From: an uncultured Selenomonadales bacterium
GTDB lineage: Bacteria > Bacillota > Negativicutes > Selenomonadales > Selenomonadaceae
Assembly (NCBI GenBank): GCA_937915885.1
Contig: CALGGP010000055.1
Coordinates: forward strand, 1-9,613
DNA length: 9,613 nucleotides
Direction: 5' to 3'
Part shown: in pieces, positions 5,765 to 9,613 of the stretch
Position numbering within the stretch: position 1 is the first letter of the stretch
How the letters are laid out: the number at the start of each line of letters is the position of its first letter
Program-made: the position numbers and the translations under genes
Notes under the pieces: generated by a model
Database searches by the model: none
The model's input: only the letters and a program-made list of their open reading frames with translations
Told to the model about the DNA's origin: nothing

Positions 5765-8325
5765 AATGCGATCGAAAGTATGACGGCGAGCGCCAGGTAA
5801 AAAATTCCGAGCGGGCGATCGAACATCGCTCCGAAATTTTTCCGCCTCAACACGACGAGCGCGAGGATCAATCCGACGACGCTCAAGCCCGCTCCTCTTT
5901 GAATGTTCGGCGTTGAAAATTTCAATTCGATAACACAGTTACCCTTCGGAGCATCGAAACCGATGAAGCCTCCGAAGATTTTTTTTGTCGGCGTCTCAAT
6001 GCCGTCGATGAAACAGTGCCAACCGACGTCGAAGGGGATCGGCAAAAAGATCGTGCCGCCGTCGGGAGCGTCGCGTCGAATTTCAATCGAATTATTATCG
6101 ACGCGGACGATCTCGACGGAATTTTTTTCGTTGAGCGCATCGCACTCCGCGCGGAGCAACTCTATATCGAGCCCGCCGATGTGCACGCCGCCGTCGAAAT
6201 CGTAGCCGTCTTCGGTGGTAAATTCAATCTCGACGGTCTGATTGTCGAAGGCGCCGAGATCGATCAGATTATTGTTGTGCTTGGCGGGATAAATGCGATT
6301 GTCGGTCTCGTCGTTATCGGGGATGACAAACTCGTTGCCGTTGACCTTCAACGAAAAATGTTTTTTCTTATTGGGCTCGCTCTCGTCGGCTTGCGACTCA
6401 CCGAAAAGATACAGCTCGCGCCGCCCGACGACGTTGATCAGAATTTTATCGTCGACGACATTAATCGGATATTGAGTGATGAGCTCGACTTCGCGCCCGA
6501 CGATCGCATTGAAAATATTATTTTGGACATCGAAAGTATTTTTATCGATGTCGACATCGTGAGCGACCGTCAAACCGATCGGAAACGTGATGCGATGATT
6601 GAACCAGCGGACGGTTTTGACGGAATGATCCTCGTCGAAAAGATCGGGGTTGCGCGCGTCCTTGACGGTGAAGGAGTGACGAACATTCAAGAGGGCGTCG
6701 GTGAAAAGACTGCCGCCCGTGTCGAAGACGCTTTGTCGATCCGAACAACTGTAGCCGAGCGCGCGGAAGGTTTTTTTGGTTTGATGAGACATGCCGCCGT
6801 GAAACGCGCAGAGCGCATAAGTTTCGGTGACGTAGGCGTAATTGTTTTCAAAGTCATTGTTGATGTCGCGGGTGCGTTCGAGCGGATTGCCTTTATATTG
6901 ATCGATCTCGAGCGCCAAATCGGAGGCATTCAAAATATATTTGTTGTAGTGATCGGGAAGGAGCTCGAGGTTGGCAAAATTGGGCGCGAACCAAAAATAT
7001 TGCATGAGAAAAACTTCGAGCGTGACGAGCGCGGCGAAAATGAACCAACGGTTGGTGCGTCGTAAGTTGAAGCCGTAGAAGAAAAGAAGGGCGGCGACGA
7101 CCCCCGCGACAACTATGAACAGCGCCAGATCGCTTTTTCCGGCATCTCTGCAGAGATTGACGCCGAGGACGACGAACGCGATCTGCGTGATGAGCGGCAG
7201 GAAATTTGGTTTCAACAGTTTGTTGTCGAGGATCGAAGGATTTGACTCGAGTGCGGCGAGAAAAATTTCGAGCAGGACGAAATTCAGAATGAAAACGAAT
7301 CGGACGGGCCACTGTTGATGTGAGCCGCCGTGCATCAAAAGTTCGGTGCCCGGGACGAAGACGGCGAGCATTATGATCCCGAAAAGCAATCGATGATAGA
7401 GGCGCAAATTTTTCCACGAGTACGAGATGACGGCGATCGGAAGGCAGGCGGCGCTCAAGAAGGCGAGCGACCAACAGAGAAGGTCGAAAACGTATTTTTC
7501 GTCGAAAATGTGTAAGGCGCCGATTGCTCTGATGTAAGTGGCAAGGGCGCCGCCTTCGATGCCGGCGTTAAAGCGATCGGAATCATTCAAAGAGAGCACC
7601 GACGGCATGAAAAACATTGCGCTCATCGAAAGCGCGGCGACGGTCGAGAGGATCAGCAGTCGACACTTACTCCAAAATTCCGCGCGGAGCGTCGTCGAGT
7701 AGAAGAGAGCGACGGAGGCGAAAAACATGAAGGTGCAGATCATGGCGCCGACGTAATACGAATGAGCGACGGTAAGAGTGAGCATGACGATGTATAAAAG
7801 CGGCTTGCCGCGCTCGAGCAGGCGGTAGAATCCGAGCATGAGGACGGGAAAAAGGATCGCGCTGTCGAACATTACGTATTCGATTTGATAATAGATGAGA
7901 GCGCAGGAGCCGGAGCCGTAGAGGACGGCGGCGAGGATTTTATATTGGCGCGGCACGTCGAAACGATTGGTGAAGACGTACATCGACAGCGCCATGCAGA
8001 TCATTTTGAAGAGGATCAGGAGCGAAACGGATTGCAAAATGTTATGGCGTTCGGAAAGGAGAATGGGCAGGTTGAAGGGCTCAATCAAAGTCGGCAAATT
8101 CCATGACGGGATGCCGCCGAGGATATGCCACTCGATGGTAGAGACGGCAACGTGCCGGAATAAATCCCATTGAGCGTAGAGAAAAGGAATGCCCTGCGCG
8201 GACATATCGCCCCAAGCGAGGAGGCGATCGCCGAAGGGGAAAATGCCTTTGATTGCGAAGGTGCTCAACGTGAGGGTAGAAATGATGCCGATGATGGCGG
8301 CGGCGTTAATGAGATGATATCGCAT
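5722..8325 (-). CDS. yfhO: YfhO-family multi-pass membrane protein, putative GT-C glycosyltransferase
   Basis: 867 residues, within the usual YfhO length. The N-terminal half has about ten hydrophobic helices. After TM1 the extracytoplasmic loop holds WGDMSAQ (Asp40), where YfhO/GT-C enzymes keep a catalytic-type Asp, and GGIPSWNLPTLIEPFNL, like the GG...SPFN stretch of the family. Later come YYQIEYVMFDSAILFPVLMLG, a soluble region with GGSLFTDALLNVRHSF, and GWHCFIDGIETPTKKIFGGF near the end, then two last helices. In Bacillus and Listeria, YfhO relatives transfer sugars from undecaprenyl-phosphate to teichoic acids; the acceptor here is unknown. Start ATG 8325 has AAAGGA eight bases upstream. 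It follows the SMR-like gene by 17 bp, so it is probably last in the operon. Its stop lies 43 bp inside the convergent giant gene. Confidence 0.85.
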   Translation of the reverse strand: MRYHLINAAAIIGIISTLTLSTFAIKGIFPFGDRLLAWGDMSAQGIPFLYAQWDLFRHVAVSTIEWHILGGIPSWNLPTLIEPFNLPILLSERHNILQSVSLLILFKMICMALSMYVFTNRFDVPRQYKILAAVLYGSGSCALIYYQIEYVMFDSAILFPVLMLGFYRLLERGKPLLYIVMLTLTVAHSYYVGAMICTFMFFASVALFYSTTLRAEFWSKCRLLILSTVAALSMSAMFFMPSVLSLNDSDRFNAGIEGGALATYIRAIGALHIFDEKYVFDLLCWSLAFLSAACLPIAVISYSWKNLRLYHRLLFGIIMLAVFVPGTELLMHGGSHQQWPVRFVFILNFVLLEIFLAALESNPSILDNKLLKPNFLPLITQIAFVVLGVNLCRDAGKSDLALFIVVAGVVAALLFFYGFNLRRTNRWFIFAALVTLEVFLMQYFWFAPNFANLELLPDHYNKYILNASDLALEIDQYKGNPLERTRDINNDFENNYAYVTETYALCAFHGGMSHQTKKTFRALGYSCSDRQSVFDTGGSLFTDALLNVRHSFTVKDARNPDLFDEDHSVKTVRWFNHRITFPIGLTVAHDVDIDKNTFDVQNNIFNAIVGREVELITQYPINVVDDKILINVVGRRELYLFGESQADESEPNKKKHFSLKVNGNEFVIPDNDETDNRIYPAKHNNNLIDLGAFDNQTVEIEFTTEDGYDFDGGVHIGGLDIELLRAECDALNEKNSVEIVRVDNNSIEIRRDAPDGGTIFLPIPFDVGWHCFIDGIETPTKKIFGGFIGFDAPKGNCVIELKFSTPNIQRGAGLSVVGLILALVVLRRKNFGAMFDRPLGIFYLALAVILSIAFYIIPLIAFFLPLA

Positions 8326-8333
8326 AAAAAAAA

Positions 8334-8339
8334 TCCTTT
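8334..8339 (-). promoter_or_regulatory. Ribosome binding site of the yfhO-like gene
   Basis: On the minus strand AAAGGA is followed by eight T residues and then ATG at 8325. It lies in the 17-bp gap after the preceding stop (8343-8345) and confirms this start. Confidence 0.8.
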
Positions 8340-8342
8340 CGG

Positions 8343-8687
8343 TCAGGACAACGAAAAAACGATCACGCCGACGATGATCAAAGCGAGCGCAAAGATTTTT
8401 CGTCGTGTGATCTTTTCGTTGAGCAGTCGGACGCTGAGAACGGTGACGTAGATGTAGCTCATCGAGCCGAGCACGGCGCCGAGCGAAAGCGGCAGCACTT
8501 TGTAAGAATAGATCGTGATGAAGGTCGTGATGAACATCAAAAAATAGGCGGCGATGACGGTCGGGTTGAGATAATCTTCGATGGGCGAGGAGCGTTTGAC
8601 GTTGGCGGCGCGCTTAAGCATGATCTGAGCGAAGGCGGCGATGATGAGCGCGGATTGAAGAATGGCGGCGGAAATAATGATATCCAA
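8343..8687 (-). CDS. Four-helix SMR/EamA-like membrane protein (second of a pair)
   Basis: 114 residues with four hydrophobic segments at about 3-23, 44-62, 66-88 and 94-113, matching the small DMT-superfamily size. The stretch FAQIMLKRA in helix 1 and PLSLGAVLGSMSYIYV in helix 3 resemble ArnE/ArnF-type and EamA half-transporters. The membrane-embedded Glu (Glu14 of EmrE) used by proton-coupled drug exporters is absent: aligned on the LMK/MLK motif, its position is Ala17. Drug efflux is therefore unlikely, and flipping of a lipid-linked sugar, as by ArnE/F, is the better guess. Start TTG 8687 directly follows the TAA of the upstream partner, with GAGGA seven bases before it. It sits between its partner and yfhO in the operon. 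Confidence 0.82.
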   Translation of the reverse strand: MDIIISAAILQSALIIAAFAQIMLKRAANVKRSSPIEDYLNPTVIAAYFLMFITTFITIYSYKVLPLSLGAVLGSMSYIYVTVLSVRLLNEKITRRKIFALALIIVGVIVFSLS

Positions 8688-9023
8688 TTAAAAATCCTCG
8701 GAGGCGGCGAAAAGGATGAGGCCGCCGATGATAATGATGATGCCGACGATTTTACCGATCGAAACGGTCTCGTCGAAAACGATCACGCCCCAAATCAAAG
8801 CGTAGACGAGCCCGACGGATTTACTTGCGTAGGCGAGATTAAGCGGCAGGTGTTTGATGATCTGTTGCCAACCGACGGCGTGAATGACGAGAGTGATCAG
8901 CAGGGCGGCGTAGGCGAGGCAAAAATTTTGACTGAAGAACGGTTGAGAGGCGGCGTATTTTGAAAAGACTCCGCCGACGGAGCCGAACAGCAATAACAAT
9001 TGTAGGCAAAAAATATATTTCAA
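8688..9023 (-). CDS. Four-helix SMR/EamA-like membrane protein (first of a pair)
   Basis: 111 residues from TTG 9023. The frame stays open further upstream, but that part is the shadow of the neighbouring WbqC-like gene and contains no membrane helix. Four hydrophobic segments: about 3-21, 29-49, 61-81 and 87-107. Helix 1 reads FGSVGGVFSKYA, an EamA-type motif, and the equivalent of EmrE Glu14 is Gly14, so it is not a classical multidrug exporter. Together with the 114-residue protein after it, this looks like a two-gene heterodimer such as ArnE/ArnF. The start TTG overlaps the TGA of the WbqC-like gene as TTGA, so the two are probably translationally coupled. An upstream in-frame TTG at 9041 exists but has no Shine-Dalgarno. 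Confidence 0.82.
   Translation of the reverse strand: MKYIFCLQLLLLFGSVGGVFSKYAASQPFFSQNFCLAYAALLITLVIHAVGWQQIIKHLPLNLAYASKSVGLVYALIWGVIVFDETVSIGKIVGIIIIIGGLILFAASEDF
8695..8699 (-). promoter_or_regulatory. Ribosome binding site (GAGGA) fixing a TTG start
   Basis: Minus-strand GAGGA, inside the last codons of the preceding gene, lies seven bases before TTG 8687. No ATG or GTG nearby gives an equally good full-length helix 1. Confidence 0.75.
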
Positions 9024-9579
9024 TGCTGATGATCTCTCCAACCCCAGATGAAATAAGGAGCGTCGTCGCCGACATTGAACAGCAGATCGAGAATCGAAAC
9101 GAAATGATTGAAGTGCTCGCCGCGTTGAGGATACTCGGGATAACCGGAATAATCCTTCCACACGAGATCGATACCGGCGCGCGCGTAATCTTCGGCGATG
9201 ATGTAATCTTTCGCGGCGGGACCGGACAGGTAGAGGTCGGCGCGGGCGGCTTTGACGAGGCTCAAAAGTTTTTCGTGCTTGGCGCCGTGCGTCGGATAAT
9301 CGCGGCTGTCGGAGAAAATTGTTTTGATGTGCAGGAAGTCGCGGGAGATGTGCTCGATCAAAAATCGGTTGAGCTCGAAAAGATACTCCCATTGGCGCTC
9401 GAGGTAGACGTGCCGAAGAAATTCTTCATATCGTTTGAAATGCGGCGCGCGATTATACGCCATCTTGAGAGTCAAAAAATGTTTGCGTTGCCAAGAATGA
9501 TCGTTCATCCGCACGTCGACGATCAGACGATGCTCATTGATGCCGACGGGAACGGTGAGCCACTTTCTTAAAGCGTCCG
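9020..9579 (-). CDS. WbqC-like family protein (5' end missing at the contig edge)
   Basis: The genomic part begins with Asp (codon 9575-9577), and 185 residues are visible. The family is usually about 230, so the N-terminal HQPxYxPW segment and some 45-50 residues are lost. Recognised elements in order: WLTVPV, SWQRKHFLTLKMAYNRAPHF, ELNRFLIEHI, ADLYLSGPAAKDYI, GIDLVWKDY, YPEYPQ and SILDLLFNVG. These are the conserved blocks of the WbqC-like family (PF08889), found in O-antigen and other surface-polysaccharide clusters; its biochemical role is not established. Stop TGA at 9020-9022 overlaps the next gene's TTG. Its place ahead of a flippase-like pair and a YfhO protein supports a role in envelope sugar chemistry. 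The 12 residues that seem to precede it (TGVQTCALPIS) come from adapter sequence. Confidence 0.88.
9034..9039 (-). promoter_or_regulatory. Possible ribosome binding site for the first SMR-like gene
   Basis: Minus-strand GGAGAG is ten bases before TTG 9023, inside the end of the WbqC-like gene. The spacing is slightly long, so coupling through the TTGA overlap may matter more. Confidence 0.5.
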
Positions 9580-9613
9580 AGATCGGAAGAGCACACGTCT
9601 GAACTCCAGTCAC
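9580..9613. other. Illumina TruSeq adapter contamination
   Basis: The last 34 bases match the standard TruSeq Read 1 3' adapter, beginning AGATCGGAAGAGC and ending CCAGTCAC, over the full length. Read from the other strand it translates to GVQTCALPIS, a well known artefact peptide at contig edges. The sequence is synthetic and not part of the organism. Confidence 0.99.

Noticed and set aside
6016..7065. 349-codon plus-strand ORF inside the yfhO-like gene
   Set aside because: The minus-strand frame has clear YfhO features and membrane helices; the plus-strand product is an Ile/Glu/Asp-rich shadow.
8343..9023. Multidrug-resistance SMR pump pair (EbrAB/YkkCD-like)
   Set aside because: The key helix-1 Glu is absent from both proteins, and the operon context is envelope glycan rather than drug response.
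9024..9392. N-terminal extension of the 111-residue SMR-like protein up to 9392
   Set aside because: The extension is Arg-rich, not membrane-like, and lies wholly over the WbqC-like gene in another frame; the TTG at 9023 gives a normal four-helix protein.

Overview
The window is a contig end of mid-to-high GC bacterial DNA. It carries the 3' end of one gene, one giant repeat-built surface-type gene, and a tight four-gene operon on the opposite strand. The species cannot be named from sequence alone. The low-complexity RTX-like C-terminal module of the giant protein, the YfhO-type membrane protein and the SLC13 carboxylate transporter together look most like an anaerobic diderm Firmicute (Negativicutes/Selenomonas-like). 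That is an inference at modest confidence, and the WbqC-like gene is also common in Proteobacteria and Bacteroidetes.

Left part (1-5764, + strand): the last 96 codons of a DASS/SLC13 Na+/dicarboxylate-type symporter end at 293. Twenty bases later a 1,816-residue ORF begins (314-5764, probably TTG start). It is a mosaic. Six copies of the central beta-rich module of flagellar rod/hook proteins (FlgG/FlgF/FlgE type) lack the terminal D0 helices that flagellar axial proteins need. RTX-like Gly/Asp-rich repeats are interleaved. Then come a 196-residue Asp-Ser/Ala tract encoded by a hexamer/18-bp minisatellite, a six-cysteine knot, a second RTX-like region, and a C-terminal 46-residue direct repeat. 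It has no signal peptide. This is the most unusual object in the window.

Right part (5722-9579, - strand): reading leftward, a WbqC-like protein (5' end cut off), two tandem four-helix SMR/EamA-like proteins, and an 867-residue YfhO-family membrane protein. The genes overlap by four bases, abut, or are 17 bp apart, each with a plausible Shine-Dalgarno. The set reads as an envelope-glycan operon: a putative lipid-linked sugar flippase pair next to a putative GT-C glycosyltransferase. The last gene converges on and overlaps the giant gene by 43 bp, with no terminator visible between them.

The final 34 bases (9580-9613) are an exact Illumina TruSeq adapter, not genome. The apparent N-terminus of the WbqC-like ORF is translated adapter and must be removed.
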